From NCBI RefSeq assembly GCF_021653995.1, contig NZ_JAJJOZ010000002.1, forward strand, positions 124,001 to 188,000: DNA of 64,000 bases, read 5' to 3'. The stretch is from Allopusillimonas lactea. GTDB taxonomy: Bacteria; Pseudomonadota; Gammaproteobacteria; Burkholderiales; Burkholderiaceae_B. The notes below the pieces were generated by a model. It searched no databases, was not told the origin of the DNA, and worked only from the letters and a program-made list of their open reading frames with translations. Made by a program: the position numbers and the translations under genes. Below, in pieces: positions 45,394 to 54,632 of the stretch (within the stretch, counting starts at the first letter, position 1; each line of letters starts with the position of its first letter).

Positions 45394-46284
45394 TCAGGCC
45401 GTGAGCGCAGTGCGCAGCTTTTTGAACGCGGCGGCTTCGATTTGGCGGATGCGTTCAGCGGAGACACCGAATTCGGCGGCGAGCTCATGCAGCGTGGCAC
45501 CGCCCTCGTCTTGCAGCCAGCGTGCCTCAACAATGCGGCGCGAGCGGTCGTCCAATACACCCAACGCGTTGGCCAAGCCTTCGCCTTGCAATGTGTAGTA
45601 GGCATTGCGTTCAAGCACAGCGGAAGGCTCATGGTCGCCGTTGTCGGACAGGTACGAAATGGGCGCAAACGATGCGTCGTCGTCATCGCGGGTCTCGAGG
45701 GCCATTTCCTGGCCCATCATGCGCACCTCCATTTCGGAGACGTCCTGTGGGCGAACGTTGAGCTCGCGGGCGATCGCGTCTACTTGGTGCGAATCGAGGC
45801 TTTGGCCGCTGTCTTCGGGCCGCATGCGGCGCAGGTTGAAGAACAGCTTGCGCTGTGCCTTGGTGGTGGCTACTTTTACCAGCCGCCAGTTGCGCACGAT
45901 GTATTCATGGATCTCTGCTTTGATCCAATGCACCGCGAAGGATACCAAGCGTACCCCGCGGTCAGGGTCGAAGCGCTTGACTGCCTTCATGAGGCCCACA
46001 TTGCCTTCCTGGATCAGGTCGGCGTGCGCAAGGCCATAACCCAAGTACTGCCGGGCGATGGATACGACCAGGCGCAGGTGCGCGGTAATGAGTTGGCGTG
46101 CGGCATCGAGATCGGATTCGTCGCGCAAGCGCCGCCCCAGTTGCATTTCCTCGTCGTGGGTCAGCATGGGCAGGCGATTGACGGCACTGATATAGGCTTC
46201 GATCGTGCCGAGCGCACCAGGATTGGAAACGGCAACCGCCAACTGGGCGTTGGACAGGGCCAGCGAATGGGAGGATTGCGTCAT
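45394..46284 (-). CDS. rpoH: Heat-shock sigma factor sigma-32
   Basis: The 296-residue sigma-70-family factor directs RNA polymerase to heat-shock promoters. Region 2 has HADLIQEGNVGLMKAVKRF (about 87-105) and WIKAEIHEYIVRNWRLVK. The RpoH box QRKLFFNLR (144-152) distinguishes it from RpoD and RpoS. Region 4 has the helix-turn-helix HELAAEFGVSAERIRQIE near the end. A CIRCE element 38 bases upstream of the start suggests HrcA control in addition to any chaperone feedback. Confidence 0.96.
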   Translation of the reverse strand: MTQSSHSLALSNAQLAVAVSNPGALGTIEAYISAVNRLPMLTHDEEMQLGRRLRDESDLDAARQLITAHLRLVVSIARQYLGYGLAHADLIQEGNVGLMKAVKRFDPDRGVRLVSFAVHWIKAEIHEYIVRNWRLVKVATTKAQRKLFFNLRRMRPEDSGQSLDSHQVDAIARELNVRPQDVSEMEVRMMGQEMALETRDDDDASFAPISYLSDNGDHEPSAVLERNAYYTLQGEGLANALGVLDDRSRRIVEARWLQDEGGATLHELAAEFGVSAERIRQIEAAAFKKLRTALTA

Positions 46285-46321
46285 CGTTATGGGTGTTCCT
46301 TACGGAAGTTCATAGCCAATA

Positions 46322-46348
46322 TTAGCACTCTATGCGATCGAGTGCTAA
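46322..46348. promoter_or_regulatory. CIRCE element (HrcA operator) upstream of rpoH
   Basis: TTAGCACTC (46322-46330), nine bases, GAGTGCTAA (46340-46348) is an exact match to the CIRCE consensus TTAGCACTC-N9-GAGTGCTAA. It lies in the rpoH upstream region, 354 bases from the next gene on the other side. The rest of the 46285-46638 interval shows no gene. Confidence 0.93.
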
Positions 46349-46638
46349 TGCCTGGAAAGAATTCAAAAAGATACCCATAAGAGCAGTTTTTTGATGAAAA
46401 AGTTCCGTTTTGAAGGGTATTTGTGTGCAGAATGCGCCCCAAACCAGCAACCCGTCGCAAGGGCTGCTATTAGCGAACCTGGGTAGTGATCCTTCGATGT
46501 TCCTTATGTCCGTATCGCCCACCAACTCGATCAGTTGGAACACCACACTGATGCGGTCGATTCTGCGAGTGCGGGGGCCGTACTTGAGGTATCTTTAGTG
46601 TTTCCCGGTTTCCTCATTATCTTGAAGGCATTCCCATC

Positions 46639-47787
46639 ATGCGACTGAAGTTCCTGGCCTGCGCCACTGTACTGGCGGCCCTGGCGTCCGCTCCCGCGTT
46701 GGCGCAAGTAAAAATTGGTGTTATTACCTCGTCCACCGGGCCTACCGCTATGGTGGGCATCCCGCAAAAGAACGCAGTGGCCCTGCTGCCCAAGAAGTTC
46801 GGCGACCTGTCGGTTGAGTATATTTCTCTGGACGACGCGAGCGACACCACGCAGTCGGTCACCAGTTTCAAGAAGTTGATCACTGAAGAGAAAATCGATG
46901 CGCTGATCGGCCCCACGGGTTCGCCCAATATCATGAGCATGATCCAGTTCGCGGCCGAATCGGGTACGCCTGTGCTGGCGCCGGTAGGTACGGCTGCGGC
47001 GGTGCAGCCGATGACGCCCGAGAAAAAGTGGGTATTCAAGACCACGCAGAATGATGACATTATTGCCGAGGCCCTGGTTGGGCACATGGTGCGCAAGGGC
47101 GTAAAGACGCTGGCGTACATTGGTTTTAACGACGCCTATGGCGAAAACTGGCTGAAGGTAATCACAGGTCTGGCGCAAAAACATGGCATCAAGCTTGGGC
47201 CGGTTGAACGCTATCAACGCTCCGACAGTTCTGTCACCGGGCAATCGCTCAAGATCCTGGCGGCCAACCCCGATGCGGTGCTGGTGGGTGGCACGGGCAC
47301 GGCAGCGGTGCTGCCGCAGGCCACCCTGGTCAAGCAAGGCTACAAAGGTCAGGTCTACCAAACCCACGGCGCGGCGCTGCCGGCCTTCCTGAAGATGGGC
47401 GGCAAGGACGTCGAGGGCACCATACTGGCGGCCAGCCCCATGCTGGTGTTGTCCGAGGTCGATGACAGCAATCTGTCCAAGAAGGTGGCCGAGGAGTTCG
47501 TCAAGCGCTACAAGGCGATCTATAACGAGCAGCCCGCAACCTTCGCTGCCAACGTATACGACGCTGGCTTGCTGCTTGAGCAGGCGGCGCCGCTGGCGGC
47601 CAAGGCGGGCAAGCCGGGCACGCCCGCATTCCGCAGTGCATTGCGCGATGCGTTGGAGCAAACCAAGGGTTTGGTGGCCACACAGGGCGTCTACAACATG
47701 ACGCCGGAAGATCACAGCGGCTTCGACGAGCGCGGCCGTGTGCTCATTACGGTCAAGGACGGGCAGTGGCGTTTGCTGAAGGACTGA
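46639..47787 (+). CDS. Orphan LivK-type periplasmic ligand-binding protein
   Basis: The 382-residue receptor has a signal peptide (MRLKFLACATVLAALASAPALA) and a mature start QVKIGVITSSTGPTAMVG. It has the two-lobed amino-acid-binding fold of HAAT receptors but no permease or ATPase gene beside it. GAAGG before the ATG supports the start. The ligand is unknown. It may serve one of the transporters elsewhere in the genome or act as a sensor partner. Confidence 0.9.
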   Translation: MRLKFLACATVLAALASAPALAQVKIGVITSSTGPTAMVGIPQKNAVALLPKKFGDLSVEYISLDDASDTTQSVTSFKKLITEEKIDALIGPTGSPNIMSMIQFAAESGTPVLAPVGTAAAVQPMTPEKKWVFKTTQNDDIIAEALVGHMVRKGVKTLAYIGFNDAYGENWLKVITGLAQKHGIKLGPVERYQRSDSSVTGQSLKILAANPDAVLVGGTGTAAVLPQATLVKQGYKGQVYQTHGAALPAFLKMGGKDVEGTILAASPMLVLSEVDDSNLSKKVAEEFVKRYKAIYNEQPATFAANVYDAGLLLEQAAPLAAKAGKPGTPAFRSALRDALEQTKGLVATQGVYNMTPEDHSGFDERGRVLITVKDGQWRLLKD

Positions 47788-47961
47788 ACGCCTGTAGAGG
47801 GGGCGGCGGGCGGTAAGGCCGCCGCCTGGTTCGTGGTCGGGGTTGATTAAGCGGGCCGGCCCGGCGCGTCAGTTGTGGCCCGAGCGACCGACGCATACCG
47901 TTCAGATGCCGCCGTCGTGGACACGGCGGGCGGCGTTGGTTATTTCGACGCTCAGGCCGGG

Positions 47962-49032
47962 TCAGAACTGGTGGAACAAACCGATCGCAACGCCGGACTG
48001 GTGGGTTTTGCCGCTGTCCAGTTTGTAGGCCGCGCCGCCGGTGTCGGAGGTGAAGCCCAGGTTGATGGGGCCGCTGCGGGCATGCACGGCCATCAAATAG
48101 ACGTTGGTGCGCTTGCTGAAACGGTGCATGGCGCGCGCGGCAAACTGTTGCCAGGTGTCGTCCGTCAGGCCCAGGTACCCGGTGGGGGCGTTCTTGAAAT
48201 GCTCGCGATAGTAGGCCAGCTCGATGCTATTGGCGGGCGTGAATTGATACATGGCGCCAAGCGAGAAAAAGTGGCTGACAATGTCCGCGGCTTGGCGTTG
48301 TTCAATTTCGCGATAGCGGTAGACGCCTGAAATCTTGTATGAGCCGAATTTTGCCTGCAGGCCCGCGAGATAATTGTCCGTGTCGCCGGTGCGTGTGGAT
48401 GTCGGCGTTGCCTCCAGGTGGTCATAGCCAAGCATGGCGCGGATGGGGCCGAATTTATAGCTTGCCGCCGCGCCATAGGCGGACGTCTTGCCGGCATCGT
48501 AGCGCATCTGGTCTTCCTGGCTGCGGAAGCCGTAGTAGGCGCTGGCATCCAGTTTCTCGAAAGTACCGCGATACTTTACCGAGTTGTTGGAGCGCGAGGT
48601 CACATACCGTGAAATCGGGTCATACTGGCCAGACCATCCGAACGGTGTGAACGCGCCGGTGATGCTGAAGGCAGAGGTGTATTGCCGGCCGAGGGTGAGT
48701 TCGCCCCACTCGCCCTTCAGGCCGACCATGGATGTACGATTGAACAACCCGCTGCTGTCGCCCTTGCCGGTGCCGACGTTGAAGCCGCTCTCCAGGCGGA
48801 AAATGGTTTTCAGGCCATTGCCCAAGTCTTCGCTGCCATGCAGCCCCCAGCGTGTACCGCGCTGGCCGCTGGAGCGCATGCCTGTTTCCGTGCCGCCGGG
48901 CGCATTGTTGTAGCTTTCCACGCCGGCATCGACAATGCCATAGAGCGTTACCGAGCTGGCCTGGGCCATGCTGGCGGATGTCAGGCCGCACAAAGCCAGT
49001 GCGGCCACGGTGGCCGCGTTCGTGTACTTCAT
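47962..49032 (-). CDS. General porin (Gram-negative OmpC-like, Bordetella type)
   Basis: This outer-membrane barrel has 356 residues. A signal peptide (MKYTNAATVAALALCGLTSASMAQA) is followed by SSVTLYGIVDAGVES, and the protein ends in the C-terminal aromatic signal FHQF. RGTRWGLHGSEDLGNGLKTIF is the family's most typical stretch. Sixteen beta strands are expected. It lies divergent to the IclR gene and may admit the substrate of the neighbouring catabolic cluster. Confidence 0.93.
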   Translation of the reverse strand: MKYTNAATVAALALCGLTSASMAQASSVTLYGIVDAGVESYNNAPGGTETGMRSSGQRGTRWGLHGSEDLGNGLKTIFRLESGFNVGTGKGDSSGLFNRTSMVGLKGEWGELTLGRQYTSAFSITGAFTPFGWSGQYDPISRYVTSRSNNSVKYRGTFEKLDASAYYGFRSQEDQMRYDAGKTSAYGAAASYKFGPIRAMLGYDHLEATPTSTRTGDTDNYLAGLQAKFGSYKISGVYRYREIEQRQAADIVSHFFSLGAMYQFTPANSIELAYYREHFKNAPTGYLGLTDDTWQQFAARAMHRFSKRTNVYLMAVHARSGPINLGFTSDTGGAAYKLDSGKTHQSGVAIGLFHQF

Positions 49033-49526
49033 TGTGATGTCTCCCTGTGTTTATCGGAGGCGCCCGACGGAGAAGTCCGGATATGGGCGTTTGCGGGGAG
49101 GCCTTGCCTTTGCGTCAGGGCGTATCCCTTGAAGGGCCGCAATCTTGGCATCCGGAAAATAGCGTGGCAATCACAACCGCCCGCAATTCCGCACAGTGAA
49201 AATTTGAAGCTTCAGACACAGTAGAAACCCGTAGCCCCCGTAGCTTGCCCATGTGGTCTGCCGTAGCAGGTGACGAAACATGACGCCGTAGGACGCGAGA
49301 CGCCACGGCTCCGGAAGTCGGACACAGGAAGATGCTAGTTGCTTAAATAATTTATAGGGAAAATACTGATATTTAAATATCAATAACTTAAAAGAGCTTC
49401 TTCCGCACAGCGGTATTTGATGGAAGAGTGTTTGGTGTTGTCGCAGTGCGCTGGCATTCTGACTCCACTTTCCGGTGGCGGGTTGCGTAGGCGCACAACA
49501 ACCCCTTCCGTATAGTGAGATAAGAC
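49033..49526. other. Divergent regulatory interval between porin and IclR genes
   Basis: No supported gene is seen in these 494 bases. The part 49331-49400 is markedly A/T-rich compared with the rest of the window and contains a 16-base palindrome (49367-49382). This is the expected place for the porin and iclR promoters. Confidence 0.55.
49367..49382. promoter_or_regulatory. Perfect 16-base palindrome, candidate IclR operator
   Basis: TGATATTTAAATATCA is its own reverse complement and lies in an A/T-rich patch 145 bases upstream of iclR. IclR-family regulators bind palindromes of similar length, often in their own promoter. The assignment is by position only. Confidence 0.4.
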
Positions 49527-50390
49527 ATGATCAAGCGCGCTGAGCACCAAGTCATTAATGCCGAAGAGTCCGAGCGTCGCAGTGAGCGCAAGTTTGTGAC
49601 GGCGCTGGCCCGCGGGCTGCAGATTCTGGAATCATTTCATGCCGACCGTGAACTGGGTAACCATGACATCGCGCAACGCACAGGTCTGCCGCATACGACG
49701 GTGACACGATTGACCTACACCCTGACCGAACTGGGCTATTTGCGCCGGGCGGGGCACCACGGCAAGTACGTGGCGGGCGCGGGTTTTCTGGGCCTGAGCG
49801 CGTCGATCAACCGCAACCTCGGTGTGCAGCGTGTTGCCAGGCCTTATATGGAGCGGTTGTCGTCCAAGCTCGATTGCTCCGTCATCCTTGGCATGCGGGA
49901 TCGGCTGTCGATGGTGTTTCTGGAAGTAGTGCGGCCCCAGCGCAGCCAATTGGTGGTCAACACGGATATCGGCTCTCGAGTGCCCATCACGACGACCGCG
50001 ATTGGCTTGGCGTATTTGGTGGGCGCGCCCTTGGCGGATCGCACTCGGCTGCTCGCGCAGTTGCAGGCGGAGAGCAATGAGGACTGGGCGGAGGCGCGTG
50101 GCCGGATAGAGCGAGCCTATGCCAACTATGACCGCAGGCGCTTCGTGTTGCACGAGAAATCATGGTCGCGGGAAGTCAGTGCGGTTGCGACGCCGCTGGT
50201 GCATGGCGGAGACGGCAATGTGTATTCGTTCATGTGCGGTGGCCCCAGCAGCGCGATGACGCGCGCCAGGCTGATCAATGAAGTGGGGCCGTGCCTGGTC
50301 ACGGCTGTCAATGAGATACGTGCGGCGCTGGCGCGTACCTCTATTCCGAAACTGCCCGCCGATACACATGTGGCATACGGGCGGCAGTAA
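49527..50390 (+). CDS. IclR-family transcriptional regulator
   Basis: The 287-residue regulator has a winged-helix domain (about 20-85; FVTALARGLQILESF then NHDIAQRTGLPHTTVTRLTYTL) and an effector-binding domain with the family's C-terminal SAVATPLVHGG. It resembles PcaR/PobR-type regulators of aromatic catabolism. It starts the rightward run that includes the two hydrolases, the carotenoid-oxygenase-like enzyme, SDR and aldehyde dehydrogenase. The effector is presumably a pathway compound. Confidence 0.92.
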   Translation: MIKRAEHQVINAEESERRSERKFVTALARGLQILESFHADRELGNHDIAQRTGLPHTTVTRLTYTLTELGYLRRAGHHGKYVAGAGFLGLSASINRNLGVQRVARPYMERLSSKLDCSVILGMRDRLSMVFLEVVRPQRSQLVVNTDIGSRVPITTTAIGLAYLVGAPLADRTRLLAQLQAESNEDWAEARGRIERAYANYDRRRFVLHEKSWSREVSAVATPLVHGGDGNVYSFMCGGPSSAMTRARLINEVGPCLVTAVNEIRAALARTSIPKLPADTHVAYGRQ

Positions 50391-50437
50391 ACCGTTTGCA
50401 GGATTTTTACAATTTCGTTAGCAGGATTAGTACATCC

Positions 50438-51226
50438 ATGAATCCCTATCGCTTTCCCGATTATCAGGTAACCGGCGACGCCGACACAACAGTGTTTCTG
50501 CTGCACGGCGCTTATGGTTCCAAAACATATTTCGAGCATGAGATCAACACCCTGGCGAGCAACGGCTACCGCGTTGTGGCCTGGGATGCACCGGGCTACG
50601 GTGTGAGCCCGCTGCCTGCGGACGGCTTGAGCATCGAGCGTCTTGCCGATACCGCAGCCACAATGGTGGAGCGCCTTGGCACCCGCCGTAATGTCGTGTT
50701 GGGCCACAGCATGGGCGGCATCATTGCCCCCGGCGTTGCGGTTCGCCTGCCCGGCAAGGTGCACGGGCTGGTGGTGTCGGCCACCGTCGCCAGCTTCAGC
50801 CGGAAAAGCGAGGAAGACAAGAAGACGTTTCTCGAAGAGCGCATCGCGCCGCTCAAGCAGGGCAAGTCTTTCCGCGAAACGGCGATGCCGGTGATCCTGT
50901 CCATGTTTGCGCCGGGCTCGTCGGGGCCGATGGTAGACCTGGTGCAGCGCATTGCCGCAGGCACCCACGCCGATACATTCTGCGCCGCAATCACAGCCAT
51001 CACAAACTATGACGGGCTGGATACGCTCAAGCAGGTTGCTGTGCCGACATTGCTGTTGGCGGGGGCGCACGACAAGGTCGGCCGTCCAGATGGTATGGAG
51101 CAGCTTACCGAGCTGATCCCGCACGCCGAGTTCGTGTGTATTCCAGATGCGGCCCACTACGCTTTCGCCGAGCAGCATGATGCGTTCAACAGCCATGTGC
51201 TGCGGTTCTTGTCCGCGCTGAACTAA
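50438..51226 (+). CDS. Alpha/beta hydrolase
   Basis: The 262-residue hydrolase has HGAYGSK as the oxyanion loop, nucleophile Ser91 in GHSMGG, an Asp in AGAHDKVG and His in DAAHYAFAE, completing the triad. It is typical of carboxylic-ester or C-C bond hydrolases of aromatic pathways (MhpC-like fold). The frame extends upstream to a TTG at 50396; ATG 50438 (MNPYRFPDYQV) is preferred. It is the first enzyme gene after iclR. Confidence 0.88.
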   Translation: MNPYRFPDYQVTGDADTTVFLLHGAYGSKTYFEHEINTLASNGYRVVAWDAPGYGVSPLPADGLSIERLADTAATMVERLGTRRNVVLGHSMGGIIAPGVAVRLPGKVHGLVVSATVASFSRKSEEDKKTFLEERIAPLKQGKSFRETAMPVILSMFAPGSSGPMVDLVQRIAAGTHADTFCAAITAITNYDGLDTLKQVAVPTLLLAGAHDKVGRPDGMEQLTELIPHAEFVCIPDAAHYAFAEQHDAFNSHVLRFLSALN

Positions 51227-51289
51227 GCAGATTTTCCAGCCATTCTTCTGATTTATTGATGCGGCGAGATGCCGCACTGCTCAACCACC

Positions 51290-52282
51290 ATGAAACTGTT
51301 CAATGTTAAGTTCGCCGCGGCGTTGGTCGCGGCGGTAGGGGGCTTTTGCGCCATCCAGCCCGCTTTTGCCGACGATGCCGCTACCTGGCCCACGCGCGAT
51401 GTGCGCATGGTGGTGCCTTATCCTCCCGGCGGCCTGGCCGATTCAGTGACGCGTATTATTGCCGAGCAGATGGCCAAGGATACGGGGTACGGAGTCGTTG
51501 TCGAGAACAAGCCCGGCGCCAATGGCCAGATTGGCTTGAATGAAGTGATACGCGCGCCCAAGGATGGGCATACGCTTGGCCTGATCGTGCCCGCCACGAT
51601 GATCACCCTGCCGTTGACGGACCCTAACTACAAAATCAAGCCGCTGTCGCAGCTCGAACCCCTGACCATCGCTGTCGATACGTACCTGACGTTGGTCGTC
51701 AACCCCGAAAGCGGGGCGAAGTCGATCAAGGAATTTGTCGAGTATGCCAAGTCCCAGAAGGAGCCGCTGATGTATGGCATCCCTGGCATCGGCTCGAGCT
51801 TTCACTTCAACAACGTGACCATGGCCCACAAGCTGGGCTACAAGGCGACCAGTGTGCCGTATACCGGCGAGTCGGCCATTTTGATCGACATCGCCGGCGG
51901 CCATATCGACTACGCCCTGGTGAGCAATGCCGGAAAGACGTATATCGAGGGCGGCAAAGTCACGCCGCTGGCTGTGACGTCCCGCAAGCGTGTTTCGGCG
52001 CTGCCGGATGTGCCGACCTTTAAAGAGCTCGGCTACGACTTTGTGTCTGACGGTTGGGTAGGGTACGCGGCGGCCGCCGGCACGCCGCAACCCGTGCTTG
52101 ACAAGGTTAGCGCCGCGCTCGTCAAGGCACTGAAAGCGCCCCGCGTGCAGGAGCTGCTCGGCAACATGGGCTATACGGTGACCGCGAACTCGCGCCATGA
52201 GCTGACCGAGCTGATTATTGCACGCGGCCGCAGCTACTCCGACGTGATCAAGTCGGGCCAGATTGTACTGAAGGAAGAATAA
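51290..52282 (+). CDS. Tripartite tricarboxylate transporter substrate-binding protein (Bug family)
   Basis: The 330-residue periplasmic protein has a signal peptide (MKLFNVKFAAALVAAVGGFCAIQPAFA) and Bug hallmarks VVPYPPGGLADSVTRIIAEQM and VVENKPGANGQIG. The family binds small organic acids, often for TctAB or TRAP-like permeases; none is adjacent. Met 51290 is preferred because the longer frame from 51269 breaks the signal's start. It lies within the IclR-linked run. Confidence 0.9.
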   Translation: MKLFNVKFAAALVAAVGGFCAIQPAFADDAATWPTRDVRMVVPYPPGGLADSVTRIIAEQMAKDTGYGVVVENKPGANGQIGLNEVIRAPKDGHTLGLIVPATMITLPLTDPNYKIKPLSQLEPLTIAVDTYLTLVVNPESGAKSIKEFVEYAKSQKEPLMYGIPGIGSSFHFNNVTMAHKLGYKATSVPYTGESAILIDIAGGHIDYALVSNAGKTYIEGGKVTPLAVTSRKRVSALPDVPTFKELGYDFVSDGWVGYAAAAGTPQPVLDKVSAALVKALKAPRVQELLGNMGYTVTANSRHELTELIIARGRSYSDVIKSGQIVLKEE

Positions 52283-52347
52283 CGCCGGTCAGTATTCGGC
52301 GCATCGAGACAGCGACAACGTCGCCATTACTAAGCAAGGAAGAGACC

Positions 52348-53862
52348 ATGTACGAAATAATCAACACGGTTGCCAGTTCATTGGATCCCAATACCGACCA
52401 CCCGTTTCTGCGCGGCGCGTTTCAGCCCCAGTTCGACGAGGTAACGGCAAACACCGACACCATGAAAGTCATCGGCGAAATTCCAAAGGATCTTGCCGGC
52501 ATCTACATCCGCAACACGCACAACCAGGTGCATGAGGCGCTGGATATTTATCACCCCTTCGATGGCGATGGCATGCTGCACGCCATGCATTTCCAGGATG
52601 GCAAGGCGACGTACCGCAACCGCTTTGTGCGCACCACCGGCTTTCTGGCGGAACAGGCCGCTGGCAAATCGCTGTGGCCCGGCATTCTGTCGCCGCAAAA
52701 ATACACGCGCCGCGGCTGGGGCTCAATGGGGGCCATGAAGGACAACGCAGGCACGGACGTGATGGCGCACTGTGGCAAGCTGCTGGCGTCGATGTCGCAG
52801 GGCAGCGAGCCCTGGCGCCTGGATCCATTGTCGCTGGAAACGCTGGGTGTGGACGGCAACTGGGCTCAGCGCGTACCCGACGGCGTGGCGTCGCACTACA
52901 AAGTTGACCCTGCGACGGGCGAGATGATGTTCTTCAATTACCCTGAGCGCTGGCCGCACATGCACTACGGCGTGATCGACAAGAACAACCAACTGGTGCA
53001 CTACGTGCCCATCGAGCTGCCCGGCGCGCGCTGGCCGCACGATATCGGTGTCACCAAGAACTACACCATTTTGCATGACCTGCCCTTCTTCTTCGATCCC
53101 GAACTGCTCAAGAAGGGCCAACGCAAGATTACGTTCTTCCCCGACGTCCCTGCCCGCTTCGGCATTCTGCCGCGCCATGGCGACAACTCGACCATCAAGT
53201 GGTTCGAGGGCACGCCCTGCCACATTCTTCACCTGGCGAACAGCTACGAGGACGGCGATGAAATAGTGATGGACGGTTGCATCATGCCCAATCCGCACAA
53301 GCCGGCCGTCGGCCAGACCGAAGGCGGGCGGCAGGGCGCCTACCAGCGCATCCGCGCGCACCTGGACAAGCACAACAACCCGACCCATATGTACCGCTGG
53401 CGCTTCAACCTGCGGACGGGACAGACGCGCGAAGAAATGATCGACGACGAGATCACCGAGTTCCCCGTGATCAGCAACGATTACGTTGGCCGGCCGTATC
53501 GCTACAGCTACAACGTGCTGTACGAAAAGGGCGAGTGGCTGTTCCGCGGCCTGAAGCGCTACGACATGCAGGATCGCAAGACGCAAACCTTCGAGTACGG
53601 CCCGGGCCGCTACGGTAGTGAGCCGCAAATTGCACGCCGCATCGGCGCCAAGGCGGAGGATGACGGCTATCTGCTGACCTTCCTGAACGATATGAACCTC
53701 AACCGTTCGGAGTGCCTGATCCTGGACGCCAGCAATATCTCGGCCGGCCCTGTCGCCCAGATCATTCTGCCGCACCGTATTTCGGCCGGGACGCACGCGT
53801 GTTGGGTGGAAGCCGATCGCATCAGCGGAGAAGGCCGCGATCCGGCTTACATTCCGGGCTAA
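52348..53862 (+). CDS. Carotenoid oxygenase family dioxygenase (lignostilbene-dioxygenase-like)
   Basis: The 504-residue, seven-bladed propeller enzyme uses four His to hold iron: His183 (SHYKVDP), His231 (WPHDIG), His295 (CHILHLANSYED) and His483 (GTHACW). Family enzymes cleave a C=C bond with O2 to give two aldehydes, acting on stilbenes, phenylpropenoids (isoeugenol) or apocarotenoids. GGAAGAG before the ATG supports the start. It sits with an aldehyde dehydrogenase downstream, fitting an aldehyde product. The substrate is not known. Confidence 0.92.
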   Translation: MYEIINTVASSLDPNTDHPFLRGAFQPQFDEVTANTDTMKVIGEIPKDLAGIYIRNTHNQVHEALDIYHPFDGDGMLHAMHFQDGKATYRNRFVRTTGFLAEQAAGKSLWPGILSPQKYTRRGWGSMGAMKDNAGTDVMAHCGKLLASMSQGSEPWRLDPLSLETLGVDGNWAQRVPDGVASHYKVDPATGEMMFFNYPERWPHMHYGVIDKNNQLVHYVPIELPGARWPHDIGVTKNYTILHDLPFFFDPELLKKGQRKITFFPDVPARFGILPRHGDNSTIKWFEGTPCHILHLANSYEDGDEIVMDGCIMPNPHKPAVGQTEGGRQGAYQRIRAHLDKHNNPTHMYRWRFNLRTGQTREEMIDDEITEFPVISNDYVGRPYRYSYNVLYEKGEWLFRGLKRYDMQDRKTQTFEYGPGRYGSEPQIARRIGAKAEDDGYLLTFLNDMNLNRSECLILDASNISAGPVAQIILPHRISAGTHACWVEADRISGEGRDPAYIPG

Positions 53863-53865
53863 GCC

Positions 53866-54555
53866 ATGAAAACGCTCGTGTTGATTCCCGGCCTGAACAA
53901 TACAGGCGCGGTATTTGATGGTGTGGCGGCGGCCATGCGTGAGTGTGCGGATGTTCGCACGCCCACGTGCGACGCGCTGCCGAGCGTTGAAGCCATTGCG
54001 GACGCGCTGGTGGTGGACTTGCCCGACCGTTTCTGGCTGGGCGGGTTTTCTTTCGGCGGCTACGTTGCCCTGGCGATGCTGGAGCGCTATCCGGAGCGCA
54101 TCGAAGGCATCGCGTTGATCTGCACTGCGCCGTTCGCCGATGCACCGGCCCAGAAAACCCGACGCCAGCAGGCGATCGAACGGGCGCGGGCCGGTGGGTA
54201 CAGCGAAATGATCGCGCAACAGGCTGCCAATGCGTTTCACCCGGACAGCCTGGCCGATGCATCACTGATGGCGGCGCGTTCGGCCATGGTTGCCGACTAC
54301 GGTGCGGAGCGTTTCATCGCCCATACCGAAGCGGTCATGGCGCGGCCGGATCGGCAGTCGCTGCTGACGGGAGACATCCCGACGCTCGTGGTGGCGGCCA
54401 GCCATGACAAGGTATTTCCGCCTTCCAGCGTGACTGGCTTTGGGGCGGCGATACCGGGTGCCACCGTGGCCTGCATCGAGGGCGCAGGGCATCTGGCGCC
54501 GATGGAGCGGCCCCAAGCGCTGGCGGACACCTTGCGCGCCTGGATGAATGCCTGA
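53866..54555 (+). CDS. Alpha/beta hydrolase
   Basis: The 229-residue hydrolase has nucleophile Ser62 in GFSFGG, an Asp in AASHDKVFP and His in GAGHLAPME. It is shorter than the first hydrolase of this run and closer to small esterase/lactonase types. It starts 3 bases after the carotenoid-oxygenase gene, so the two are probably co-translated and act in sequence. The substrate is unknown. Confidence 0.88.
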   Translation: MKTLVLIPGLNNTGAVFDGVAAAMRECADVRTPTCDALPSVEAIADALVVDLPDRFWLGGFSFGGYVALAMLERYPERIEGIALICTAPFADAPAQKTRRQQAIERARAGGYSEMIAQQAANAFHPDSLADASLMAARSAMVADYGAERFIAHTEAVMARPDRQSLLTGDIPTLVVAASHDKVFPPSSVTGFGAAIPGATVACIEGAGHLAPMERPQALADTLRAWMNA

Positions 54556-54632
54556 CCGCAAGACGCCACTTCGTCCCATTCACCGCGTCTGGTGGATGGG
54601 ACACATTCAATGAAAAGTTAGGAGATAACGAG

